DNA from: Enoplolaimus lenunculus
Taxonomy: Eukaryota; Nematoda; Enoplea; Enoplida; Thoracostomopsidae
Direction: 5' to 3'
NCBI GenBank assembly: GCA_030248215.1
Contig: JASANG010003183.1
Location: 124,001 to 188,000 of the forward strand
Length of the DNA stretch: 64,000 bases
The first letter of the stretch is position 1. Every line of letters begins with the position of its first letter. The notes beneath the pieces were generated by a model that did no database searches, was not told the origin of the DNA, and saw nothing but the letters and a program-made list of their open reading frames with translations. This document shows, piece by piece, positions 21,716 to 32,700 of this stretch. Both the position numbers and the translations under genes were made by a program.

Positions 21716-24700
21716 TTATTCGAGTTTATCCGGCAGTTCAAGATTACCATTTCCATTGATTCGTTTGTTGCGGTCTATTTTAGGCCTTGACGCCGTTGAA
21801 AAGCAGTTGAACAACCGTTTCACTGCATCGCTCACACGCTCAGCGTTCCAGTTACGTTCGTGAAGTTCCAAAATTTGCAACAAATTACACCGACAGTAAG
21901 GTGAAGCTGAATACTCAATCAGTCGTTTTCGAACCAGCACCATAATGTCAGTAGTACGATTGAAGTCAAGGATTGCTGAAATATTTTAATTTTAAATTGA
22001 AGAAAATTAAAAATTAACCCATTCTAACAATTATGTAAAGCACAAAATTTCAAAAACTCGCCAAAAAATGATGCTTAGTGGTTCTGAGTAAAAGCTTGGG
22101 CTAAGGTTTAGACTTAGCCTTAAACCCTTTTCACACGTGTAAGTTCTTGCTTCGAGAACTCGCAGCTGCAAATTGCACGCAGAACTAGCATTTTTTCATC
22201 AGCCAACGAGGAAGCGGCTGCAATATATTCAGTGAACTTGCATGGTTATTCACACATGTGAACTGAATTCCGTAGCAAAAAGTTATACGTGTGAATAACG
22301 CTTTAGGTATATGCTCATTCTTACGCTTAGGCTTAGGCTTTGAAATATGCCTTTAATACTGTTAGGCCCTGTTCTAGACATTGTCAACTAAACCAAACAT
22401 TTTAATTCATGAAACAAATCGCACAAATTTGAAATATTTATCCCAAAATATTATATTCTGTTTACCATGGTGTACATTAATACATTAAAATGTTACCATT
22501 TGGTTGATCCACATTCAAAGCACGAAAAGTGCCTATTAAATTTGTCATTAAGCTAAATTCACAAAACAACTGAGCGCTTCATTGAAATACAGACAATCAT
22601 TCAGCATAATATTAGTCTTGACCTATTTTAAAGCCCTATTCACACGTGCAAGTTTTTGCTGCGAGAAGTTGCAGCTGCAAATTGCGCGCTGAAAGTGCAT
22701 TTTTTCATCAGCCAATGAGAAAGCGGCTGCAATTAATTCAGCGAACTTACATGATTACTTACAATTGTAACAACGTTCCTTGCTACGATTTTTAATGAAT
22801 TATTTGCAGCTGCCAGTTTATCGAACGAAATTTTGAAGAAAACATGCAGGTGCAAGTTGCAGCTGCAAGGTCTTGCAGCGAAAACATGTACGTGTGAATA
22901 GGGCTTAAGTCAACTTATTGACATAAATGCTTGAGGTTTAAGCAATCGTGTCAGTCTGTCAATTATTTAAAGCGTTCCTATTGATGCTAAAACTATTAAA
23001 TAATGTTATTCAAACGTGAAAAGCATTTAAAATAACGTTTCATTTTTGACACGATTCCTAAACCTGACAAGTTAAAAATTGGAAAAGTAAACGTCGAACC
23101 TTTAACGCACACCAATTTCTTTGCCCGTTCTCAAGTGTTACATATATATCAAGGGTTCAACCGGATTTCCTGTTCCGGCCGTAATTCCTGCATAAATTTA
23201 ATTCCTGTTCCTGTTCTTGTTCATGCATTTAAATGTGCAAGAATCGGAATATTTACGCTTTTGTGTCAAATTATTCATAATCATTTAAATGTTCGAAGCG
23301 TTGGCCAATGTAAAGAACAGGGGCGAAACAGTATTATAAGCATTATTCCTAAGCCTAAGCCTAGCTTAAGCCTAAGCCTAAGCCTAAGCGTAACAATGAG
23401 CATATTCCTAAGCTTAAGCCTACGCCTAAACCAAACAAAAAATTGGTCTAAAGCTTAATCTTACTCTTTTCTAGTCCCACAGAAAAACGTTCCGCCCCTG
23501 ATCTTGACATGGGCCGAAACTTTGTCTTAGAAAAATTGTTATTTCGGAACGTGTGTTTTTGCAAATAGATCATTCTCGTTAATAAACTGTTTCTGATGTG
23601 TTTTCGCAAAGCTCGATTGTGAAATAGTTCAAAATTTGCTTAATCCATTTTTGGCCAAACTTTTCTGAAACGTCTAACAGTAATTCGGAGATGAAAATTA
23701 TTTAAAATTCCGATCCCTGTTCCTGTTCGGGTTCCTGCAAAAAAATTCAATTCCTGTTTCTGTTCCTGTTACGGCAAAATTTAGTACTATAAATTTATTG
23801 TTTGAACTGACCGATGTGTCGACCCATTTTCAAGTAAAGCGTATGGAATGTATTAATTTCGTCATCTGTGCTAAACTCATCAAGTAATTCAGCGCTGTAG
23901 CGGAAAATACACTCAATCAACGGTTGAAATACATATTCAGCGATATTCCACGCCGAGAACAGGGAAAAATATTCGAACGCAAACTGAGCTGAATGAGCGA
24001 ATAAAACGTGAGAATGTTTGCGGATATTTTTGCGATCCTGTAATATGCGACAAAATGCAATATAAAAGTATAATACACTGCAAAAAATTGTGAGTCAGGT
24101 TGTCACTTTCCGAAATGGACTCTAACGGACTACACCAAATGAGTCAAACTCAACTCTGCCAGAGTCAATTTCGATTCACTCAATCACACGTTTGACTCCA
24201 GCGGATTCGAATTTGACTCAGTTTGTGTAGTCTTTCAGAGCCTATTTCGGAGAGAATCAATTTGAATCACCATTTTTGCAGTGTAAAGTTATACAGAGAA
24301 ACGTTAAAGGTGGTACGGCAAACATTTTTTCGTTCAATTTAAAAGACTCAAGAACAGCAAAATCTAAATTACGTTTCATAATACAAACACCGGTAAACAA
24401 TATGCGGTATTTTGGCACAACTTTGTGCCAATCGGTTCAAAAAAGGCTTTTTTGCAAAATCTATAACTTTAATATTTTAATTTTTTTACTATCACTGATT
24501 GATTGTTTAGGCAATTTTTGAAATATTTCTTTGTGCAAAATGTTTATTGTTCACACGGTCGCCGCTTAATACCAAAGCGGCCGAAACAAAAAACAAGCAG
24601 CAAAGGGCCACTCGAAAAATTATGGCCTCTTTGAAAACTTGCAACCGCGCTTGAAACCATGGTGCATCTGGATATCCGTTTCTGTTTTCGTTTCCAGTAA

Positions 24701-27496
24701 AATCGGTGTCTGTTTCCGTTATAGAAATACCGAAACATATGTTAGTTTTACGCTCAAAATTAGCTAGAAATCATGTGTATACCGCGCAATTTTTTATTAT
24801 AGATATGCTGCAACTGTTCTAAAAAAAAAAAAAACTACGAAAATAATTCAAAAATTTAAAAACTCCCCCTCCTCCCTCAATTCTTCCATTTCAACAAATA
24901 AAAAAAAAACATCCCCTCCCCTCTCTGCAAACTAAAACATTTTTTGAACTTTTATACTTCAATATCCGTTTTATGTTTCCGTTATTTTTAATATTGTTCA
25001 CACTGTGCTAGTAACTGATGCAGGGTTGTTTTTTTCGGGAAAAAATTTTGACCGGAAAAAACTGGATTTTTTCCATTTTTTTCCGGAAAAATGGAAAAAA
25101 TGGAAAAAATTCATTGTTTGTCTGAGTGATCGGTTATCCCACCGTAGATGGCGTTTGCCCAAAAATGCTTGCATTTAAAAAGTTTTAGCGTATTTGAGCT
25201 TCTGATGACATCTCCTGATCATTCCAAGCCCAAATCTGAATTTTTGAAAAATTCGATTTTTAAGGCCGCAAGTTCAAACCCTTGGGACCCAAATTTTTTT
25301 TTGATAAGTTGGACAAATTATATATCACTGACTCGTAAGCCAGACGTCTGATTAGTAAACATTTAACAATATTCGTCTTAGTTCCGTAACCTGTGCCAAA
25401 TTGCATATAATAGTATAATTTTTCGACAAAAAAATTTGAGTCCAATGGAGGAATTTGGGACCTTACAATTCGAATTTTTTAAAAATTGAAGTTTTGGCGT
25501 GGAATAACCGAAGGAGGTCATCAGAACATGAGAAACTTATGAGTGGAGCGAGCTAAACAAGTCACACTCGGTTTTGTAAGTATATTAAATCCCAAGACAC
25601 TTTTGAGTTTTTCCTGACATCAAAGCCTCTCAATAGCTGTAATCGCGCGTGCAAAGCGAGGTTGAAGCTAGACGCATTCGTGTGTCAAATCATACGGTAA
25701 AAGCAAGCGTTCAATTTTGAGCGCCCTAACTTTGGCGTCACTGTCGGCTAAACCTGGTGAGTGCCGCTCTTTTCGGACATATAATGAGTCCTGGCAGACA
25801 TATACACACGGTCACTGTTAATGTGTTGCATGAAAATTAGTTACATGTCGTCTAATAAGTTGCAAATTATATTTAAAAATCGTTTAATTCTTTCCATATT
25901 TTTCCATTTTTCTCCGCACCCCTCGGAAAAAAATGGAAGAAAAAAGTTTTTTCCGGTAATTTTTTCCGGCCAACAACCCTGAACTGATCAGAAATCATTG
26001 CATACCACCTTACGAAATTTTTCAACTCAAACGTCATATTGAGTGGGCTATGGACCTCATAAATATATTACGAATATTGCAAAACACTTACTTTAAAGTC
26101 ATTCCAAACGATTGAATATATAATACTCCAAAACGGAATATCTTCAGCGGCGGTGAAATCTTTCATTCTGTAGCAAATTTTCGCTGCAATCGGTGCGAAA
26201 CCAGGTTCCGATAGCCATCGCTTGTGAAGAGATTCACCAAACAGACGCAAATGCGTTGTCGTGCAGTCAGTGCTGCTCAACGCTAAAGTGTAGACTTGAT
26301 CGACAAGATCATTTGCCGTATCTAATTCTTGTTCCTAAAATATACAAAAATAAATATATATTATATACAGTGTATGTAGGACTTAAAATATACAAAAATA
26401 AATATATATTATATACAGTGTATGTAGGACTAGAAAAGAGTAATCTTACGCTTTAGACTAATTTTTTTGCTTGGCTTAGGCTTAGGCTTAGGCTTAGGGG
26501 CCATGTATAGAACAGAGCCGGCTCGTTTTCCGGAGGTGCTGTAATAGAGTCAGTTTAAGCTTTTTAGACTAATTTTTTGCTTAGGCTTATGCTTAGGCTT
26601 ATGCTTAGGCTTAGGCTTAGGAATAGGCTCATCCATACGCTTAGGCTTAGGCTTAGGCATATGCTTATACTACTGTTCCGGCCCTGTAGTATACACAAGC
26701 CGGCTTAGGAGTACCCTCATTCTTACGTCTAGGTTTAGGCTTCGGCTTAGGCTTACGAATATGCTTATAAAACTGTTCCGTCACTGTTTTTTTTACATTG
26801 GCCAAACTTTTCAACGAATCATAATTAAAGGATTGATCTAAGCTTTTCTATGAGAATCATCATGTATCTATGCAAATATATCAATCCACTACTTACTTCA
26901 TCTTCGTCATCCGCTGTCACCAGTTGTGTAAGCGCATCCAGCAATTGTTCTAAATCCATAAACTGAGCATCGAAAATTCGCAGTTTCTGCTGATCTTGAT
27001 CGTCTAAATCTGGTCTATTTAGCACTTGCGGACTCGTTGTTGCCTTCTTAGCACTGACACCTTGTTTCCAAGCACCATCAGTGGGGTCATTCTTAACTCC
27101 GGGTCGCTTAAATTTATTAATGCTATTGTCGTTTAAGTTAGTATTTCGAGGTGGATTTGACATATTTTGAGTAGAAATACCCGAATTTTTGGTAGGTTCG
27201 CAATTGAGCGATGTGTCAGTTTTGTTATGCTTAAAACTTTGATCAGAACACAAACAAATTTGACTATAAAACTGACGATTTTTGTCGTCAAAAACCTCGC
27301 AAACACTTGACAAATTTGTGTTGTTGAATAAATTTTTTCGCACCAACGTGTTATTAATCTGTTGGCTTGCGCTGGTTGCAGCTGTCGTGCGTTGTTGCTG
27401 TCGCAGATATTGTAGCTTGTAGCGAGGCGGAGCGGACGCAACAGAAATGTTTGACGAATCTGAGCATTTATGCACTCGAGCAGAAACCATAGGCAT
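21716..27496 (-). CDS. MIF4G-domain protein, PAIP1-like, 4 exons
   Basis: Exons 27496-26897, 26334-26092, 24037-23812 and 21975-21716 join in phase to 442 residues. The first 170 or so residues (Ser/Asn/Gln-rich) look disordered. The rest looks like a helical MIF4G domain: DLVDQVYTLAL...IAAKICYRM matches PAIP1 'VNTFLQEIYEQ...GARLCNYL', and LVRKRLIEYSAS...LLQILELHERNWN matches PAIP1 'ILLKLVELRSSNWG' in position. Such proteins bind eIF4A, PABP or histone SLBP in translation. Identity is low, so PAIP1, CTIF and MIF4GD remain alternatives. A four-codon upstream ORF ends in TAA overlapping the ATG. Introns carry MITEs of families A, E, F and G. Confidence 0.72.
22123..22304. mobile_element. MITE family F in MIF4G intron 3
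   Basis: TTAAACCCTTTTCACACGTG start, TACGTGTGAATAACGCTTTA end; interior with AACTTGC/GCAAGTT and AGCAGCTGC-like repeats. Partly deleted. Confidence 0.7.
22631..22906. mobile_element. MITE family F, fuller copy
   Basis: AGCCCTATTCACACGTGCAAG to GTACGTGTGAATAGGGCT, flanked by TTAA on the left and TAA on the right; 276 bp. The 3-4 bp duplication could fit PIF/Harbinger or piggyBac type ends. Confidence 0.8.
23303..23515. mobile_element. MITE family A in MIF4G intron 3
   Basis: GGCCAATGTAAAGAACAGGGGCG start, CGCCCCTGATCTTGACATGGGCC end; internal CCTAAG blocks in reverse orientation. Confidence 0.82.
24076..24283. mobile_element. foldback MITE family E in MIF4G intron 2
   Basis: CACTGCAAAAAATTGTGAGTC to GAATCACCATTTTTGCAGTG; long palindrome. 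On the minus strand it ends 38 nt before the acceptor of exon 24037-23812. Confidence 0.88.
25021..25981. mobile_element. hAT-type element family G, 961 bp, non-coding
   Basis: Ends CAGGGTTGTTTTTTTCGGG and CCGGCCAACAACCCTG, with near-perfect 8-bp target duplications AACTGATG and AACTGATC. T-rich TTTTTCCGGAAAAA repeats near both ends. No transposase frame inside. In MIF4G intron 2. Confidence 0.85.
26337..26430. repeat. 47-bp tandem duplication
   Basis: Two copies of AAAATATACAAAAATAAATA...GTATGTAGGACT immediately upstream (on the minus strand) of the acceptor of MIF4G exon 2. Confidence 0.92.
26424..26813. mobile_element. nested pair of family A MITEs in MIF4G intron 1
   Basis: An outer copy (AGGACTAGAAAAGAG... 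to CATTGGCC at 26813) is interrupted by an inner copy of the GGGCCGG subtype (26497-26703, GGGGCCATGTATAGAACAG to TATACACAAGCCGG). Insertion into the hexamer core shows the family moved more than once. Confidence 0.72.
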
Positions 27497-27727
27497 TATT
27501 TGTGGCGCATTCGATTTTAATGTTTTTATTTTAAAACGACCAATTTTTGGTGTTTAAAATAATTTTAATTTAAAACAAAATCTGGCAAATTATATTTGAG
27601 TTGTCGCAGCCGAGCAGTGTTCACAAAGTGGCCAAAAACAACACCATAAAACAATGGCGAATCGAATTTTATTGGCATAAAATAATAAAAAAACGGCGTT
27701 TAAAAATATTTTTTGGCATTTTTAATA

Positions 27728-27872
27728 CACTGTAAATTTCAGTGAGTTGATTTCAACGCAGAATGACTTAACGATTCAGTCTGAGCTAGTGAAAGTTAAC
27801 GTCTACTGTTATTAACTCAGAAATAATCGTTTCGCTTGAGTTGATTAATTCACTCATTGGAATTTACAGTGT
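27728..27872. mobile_element. MITE family D, internally deleted
   Basis: CACTGTAAATTTCAGTGAGTTG to ATTGGAATTTACAGTG, 145 bp, about 230 bp upstream of the MIF4G gene start. Confidence 0.8.
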
Positions 27873-28120
27873 GCATAGGTACTTCAACTTTAAACATTTT
27901 TGTTTAGGCTCGGGCTAATATTTTGGAAAAGGCCTTCTTAAATATGTCTAAGCCTGAGACTAAGATACACCATTTTAAGGTAAATATGAAGGGAATGTTC
28001 AGCTTGAAATATATATCAACAACTTTAGGTAAAGACGTATTATAAGACTATTTCGGTTGATGCTTCGTTGATAAACGATGAATTTTTGTGAACTCAATTT
28101 CTACCTGAGAGACTATATGC

Positions 28121-28370
28121 TCTGAAAATTCCAATGAGTTGATTAATCAATTCAGCTAGCGATTTGGTTATTTTTGAATTAATATCAGTGAACACTAATA
28201 ACTCATTCTGAGTTGAGTTGATTCTCACTCTGAGTTGAGGTGACTCTGGGTGAGTTGATTAATTAACCCAGAATGCATTGAACCAACTCAAAATTCTGGA
28301 TAGTCCAAACTCTCAGACTGAGTGATTCAACTCATTTTGAGTTATAATCAGCTCACTGAAATTACAGTGT
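28121..28370. mobile_element. MITE family D
   Basis: AAAATTCCAATGAGTTGATT to TCACTGAAATTACAGTG; opposite orientation to the copy at 16604. Confidence 0.8.
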
Positions 28371-28664
28371 AGGATTCGGATATAGGCCGTATTCATGTTG
28401 TTATGAAAAATTCAATGAAACTAGAAAACTCGTATGTTTATAGCTATCGAATGGTTCAAGTCACTCCTAAACCATTTGACAGTTTTACAGCATAATTATT
28501 AGGTGAAAAAAGTTTAAATGCCCCCCCAGACTTAAAATTTAACTTCTGCAAAACGATGTTGATTTTTGGCGGCTCGTTGTACACTCCCCTCTATTTAAGG
28601 ATCAGCTTTAGGCTCAGCTTAAGGCTTAGACTTGGGCAAAGCTTCAGGCTTTAGGCATGCCTAA

Positions 28665-28922
28665 GTGTTTCAAAATTCCAATGAGTTAATTAATCAACTC
28701 ACACGAATAGTAATTTCTGAGTTTAACAAATGTTAAGTTTCACTCACTCTGAGCTGAGCTGATTCTCAGTCTGAGTTGAGTTGAGTTGAATCCGGCGGAA
28801 TTGATTAATTAAATCAGAACGAGTTGAAAGAACTCAGAATTATAAGTTCTGATAGTCCTAAACTCAGACTGAGTGATTCAACTCATTCTGAGTTAAAATC
28901 AACTCACTGGAATTTACAGTGT
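28665..28922. mobile_element. MITE family D
   Basis: GTTTCAAAATTCCAATGAG to CTCACTGGAATTTACAGTG; full-length relative to its neighbours. Confidence 0.8.
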
Positions 28923-29261
28923 TGGCTTTTATACAGTTCCACCATATACGCTAAGACTTATTTTTTTTTAAAAAATGCATGAAATTTATTAACCTTAAAA
29001 CCGCAAACAAAACTTTTTATAAATCATTTTGAACAGGAAATACCGTTTAAAAATACACCGAGGCTTTTGTACCTTGGCACCATATCGCAGTTGCGGGTTG
29101 CACACAAACTTGCGTCTTGCGCAAGGGAGCTATCATTAATCGTAAGGAAATTTACCTTTTTATAAAAAACATCTGGTCGCGTTTAACTTGAAAAAATTAA
29201 TAAAAAACTTAAAAAACAACAACCTCGTAAAACAGGAAATAAAATAGATTCCATCTTGAAT

Positions 29262-29448
29262 TACTTTGTAAATTCCAATGAGTTGATTAATCAATTCAGC
29301 TAGCGAGTTGGTTATTTCTGAATTAATATATGTGAACATTTACTCATTATGAGTTGAGTTGATTCTCACTCTGAGTTGAGTTGATTCTGGGTGAGTTGAT
29401 TAATTAACTCAGAATGAATTGAATCAACTCAAAAGCTTGAGTTCTGAT
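29262..29448. mobile_element. MITE family D, interrupted by family E
   Basis: CTTTGTAAATTCCAATGAGTTG through AAAGCTTGAGTTCTGATA, where a family E element begins. The right part of the D copy is not seen beyond it. Confidence 0.75.
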
Positions 29449-29449
29449 A

Positions 29450-29625
29450 CACTGCAAAAAAGGATGAATCAAATTGACTGTCTCCGAAATAGGGTGTACG
29501 GGACTACACAAACTGAGTCAAAATCAACTCCGCCGGAGTCAAATTCGACTCACAGAGTCGCACGTTTAACTCTGGCGGAGCCAAACTTTACTCAGTTTGT
29601 GTAAGTAGTCCCGAAAAGCTTATAG
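29450..29625. mobile_element. foldback MITE family E, right end lost, inserted in a family D element
   Basis: CACTGCAAAAAAGGATGAATC start and the central CGCACGTTTAACTCTGGCGG; the last 30 or so bases are missing. It sits inside a family D copy (29262-29448). Confidence 0.75.
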
Positions 29626-29675
29626 CACGTTTTGTTCCATGTTGATGGGACGTCAACATAAAATTTTGCGACCTA

Positions 29676-30159
29676 AATAGCGGGTAAGACGACAAAATGT
29701 GAATGTCACATGATATTGGCTTGTAAATCATTTGTTCTTAAGCACTCATCGAACAGAAATAGCCATGTGTCATATAATGCCATGGGACATTGATGCGAAT
29801 TTCACATGATATTCCAAAATTCCTCCAAATATCACATGATACTACTCAGGACAACGTAATTTGTACTCGCTAATAATATAGTAAAAAACATAGATTCATG
29901 TTGCATTAAATAACTTCAAACGCTGTACAAATAATTCGAATTTCAAACTTTAGTATCATATGATATTCTACAGGAAAATCAAGAAAGATTGACACAACTT
30001 TGCAGACATTTTCAAACACATATGTGATACTGACAGACAATATTTCGAATATCATATGCACTGCAGTGCTAACAGTAGATGTCACATCATGAAAGCAGAC
30101 AATTGAATTTTTTTCATTTGACACCAGATCAACAAGCAGACAAAATGTTACCCGCTATT
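29676..30159. mobile_element. MITE family K, intergenic
   Basis: AATAGCGGGTAAGACGACAAAATG at the left, CAAAATGTTACCCGCTATT at the right. Interior has six or so TCACATGATAT-like repeats in both directions. Confidence 0.72.
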
Positions 30160-31295
30160 GTTATAGGGATAAAATGCGTTCACCGTTGCCTCAGTTCTAA
30201 CGCGAACCCCGCAAGTTTTCGTTTTTTAGTTGCCACGCTTTCCTTAGCAACCAGAACCATGGAAAACGAAAATGAAATCTTGTACGCAGTTATTGACTTG
30301 TTGGGAAACCATAATCGTATCGAAATAAGTTGACATATCTTGATTTGAAACAAAAAGATTACGTTTGGGTTTGAACTGGTTAAGTTCTGTAAATTTTACC
30401 TTTTGAAAAACTTTTATAGCTTCGCGAACCACGACAATGCAGCTATAATTTCACACAGCAAACAATCGAATAAGCATTTTCTCGCAATACATTTTCAGAA
30501 ATGTTGAATTTCAGAAAATGCACTTCAGCTTTCATGTGGCCCGTTTTGTGCGTTAAGAGCATCAGGGATGGGTTTTTTTCCGGAAAAATTGAATCAACCG
30601 GAAAAACGGTTTTTTCTGTTTTTTCGAGAAAAAACGAAAAAAAACAGAAAAAAATTAAAGTCATGTACTAATGCTTCCGCAAGCGCAAAAACGTTAATGG
30701 ATGATTTGTCTATTGAAAAAATGACATTGGGTTGGGAGAATCAAATGACTATTTTATTATCATCATTTGATAACGCAAAATGATATTAAGCATATACTCA
30801 CACACTACAGAGCTTTCTCATTTACCTAAATGGTGCACGTCCCAACGGAGGTGGCCACACACTTGCGGGGTTGACTCAGACAAGAAATCTGCAAACAGGA
30901 TGTGTAGTTTTATTATATGAAAAATGAAATTAATCAGAAGTTAGGTTCCGAACTAAACGCGGCATACATCTGCAATAAATGTTACTTCGAAGAGAAACAG
31001 AGAAACAGAAAAATTCTCATATGTATATAGTATGTAGCAATCGCTTTAAGATTAAAGAAGTACACAGTAGAATGGATGCAACAGGAATTTCGGTTTGATT
31101 AAACCATTTTTATAGAATTCTTTTTGGCACCGTAGGACTGGTAGGGCGAAAAGAGACGCAATTCTACAAACCCTGCGTCCACCTCTGAGGAGCCACCGTA
31201 GCTTTAGTAAAATGCTATTGAACTTAGGACCTGTAATCGTGTGGTTTCCTGCTCTTTCGAGACGTTTAAGAGAGTCATATATCTCCTTTATTCCT

Positions 31296-31703
31296 TTACA
31301 CTTTTGGATCCAATGGGAAACCAAGATTTTGTATTAAATGGTTTTTAGCACTAAAATGGCGTTTGGGTTCTGATTCGCTTCGCTCGCGAGTGCTTCCACT
31401 ATATCTCCTGCGGTCCCATATTTCCGATTTACTGGATCCGCACTGATTCCTCGCCAGTAAATCAGCCTTCGCGATCACGGGAGCGTGCGATAAACTACGG
31501 CTTTCTCCCTCCGATGTTTTGTCGCTGTCTTGCAAGTCGTCATTACTGATTGCATTAGTATTAATATGCTGGAAAGACGTCGGCATGTAATCAGGCCATG
31601 ATTCCGATAGCGTTTGGTTATCAGTAAGGAAGACGAAGCCCTTAATGTCTAGCGGAACGGACTCGAAACCCCACAGCAAAACTATGCTATAAAGCATAAA
31701 ACC
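31296..31703 (-). CDS. possible small secreted protein, uncertain
   Basis: A frame starting at the ATG near 31703 reads MLYSIVLLWGFESVPLDIKG, which could be a short signal peptide, then a Ser/Asp-rich body (NDDLQDSDKTSEGESRSLS) and a basic stretch (DRRRYSGSTRERSESEPKRH). About 135 residues. I recognise no family. It could be a secreted or neuropeptide-like precursor, the first exon of a gene, or chance. It lies between MITEs with no clear splice partner. Confidence 0.22.
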   Translation of the reverse strand, partial: GFMLYSIVLLWGFESVPLDIKGFVFLTDNQTLSESWPDYMPTSFQHINTNAISNDDLQDSDKTSEGESRSLSHAPVIAKADLLARNQCGSSKSEIWDRRRYSGSTRERSESEPKRHFSAKNHLIQNLGFPLDPKV

Positions 31704-31786
31704 CGAAGATACCAGGATACAAAACAAAACGTTTATTTTCCGTTACATAGCATTTAAGCAAAACAGTAAAAACATATATCATCATT

Positions 31787-32064
31787 AAAGCCCTATTCAC
31801 ATGTGCAAGTTTTTGCAGCGAGAACTTGCAGCTGCAAATTGCATGCAGAACTGGCGTATTTTTATCAGCCAATGAGAACGCGGCTGCAATGACTTCAGTG
31901 AACTTGCATGGTTGTTCACAAATGTGAACTAAATTCCTAGCTATGATTTTTAATGATTTATTTCCAGGAGCAAGTTTTTCGAACGGCATTTTGGACCAAA
32001 CGTGCAAGTGCAAGTTGCAGCTGTAAGTTCTCGCACCAAAAACTTGCATGTGTAAATAAGGCTT
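31787..32064. mobile_element. MITE family F, intergenic copy
   Basis: AAAGCCCTATTCACATGTGC to TTGCATGTGTAAATAAGGCTTAA. Confidence 0.8.
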
Positions 32065-32631
32065 AACAGTCAAAACCAGTCATCAGCTATATTCTTTATT
32101 TGCATAATCGCACAGTTCCTGAGGTTGACAAGCGCTACTTTGCATAATAGATGTCGTAACTTTTCTCCCTACACTGACCCCCATGACGGGAGTGGAACGC
32201 CTTACGCGATTGAGAGACGAAATATGTTTTCATCCGCTTGTGAATTGAAATCAACTTTTTACGAAGAAAACCGTTTCAAACCTGGATGAACGCTGCCATA
32301 CCAGCAGCTTACAACTACAAGTACATTATCAGCACAAGATAGGTTGAGAATGTTTAACAATCTGCGCCCCGGCTCCGTGTTCCCCATCATTGTCAAACCT
32401 GGCATTTACCTTCTTTGTACCACTCAAAATACGGTATGCAAAAATATTATGTGTGGCTGACGCAATTTTTTGTTACGTTTCAAATATTATAGAGCTGAAA
32501 AAGTTCTGAAAGACTAATTACACAAGCAACGCGGGCTTGATATGTGTTCTTTTTGTCAGTGAAAGCGGCCCATGTTACTATAAAGGCCGTCCCAATTTCC
32601 CGGGACAGAAATATACCCGGAGTGCACACTT

Positions 32632-32636
32632 ATATA

Positions 32637-32696
<60 letters not shown>
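32632..32696. repeat. (TA)n microsatellite
   Basis: About 30 uninterrupted TA units directly beside the 3' end of the left Penelope-like copy; a much shorter TA tract (36066-36078) sits at the other outer end. Confidence 0.95.

Positions 32697-32700
<4 letters not shown>

Larger units (their letters stand above)
29625..32631. other. intergenic between MIF4G gene and Penelope-like pair
   Basis: Besides elements K, F and the weak frame at 31296-31703, there is a family G fragment (30554-30650) and a 32567-32620 piece matching the left end of family B. 32100-32560 holds nothing recognised. Confidence 0.5.

Noticed and set aside
30259-30333. MENENEILYAVIDLLGNHN as a first exon
   Set aside because: Good start context but no convincing donor or downstream exon was found.
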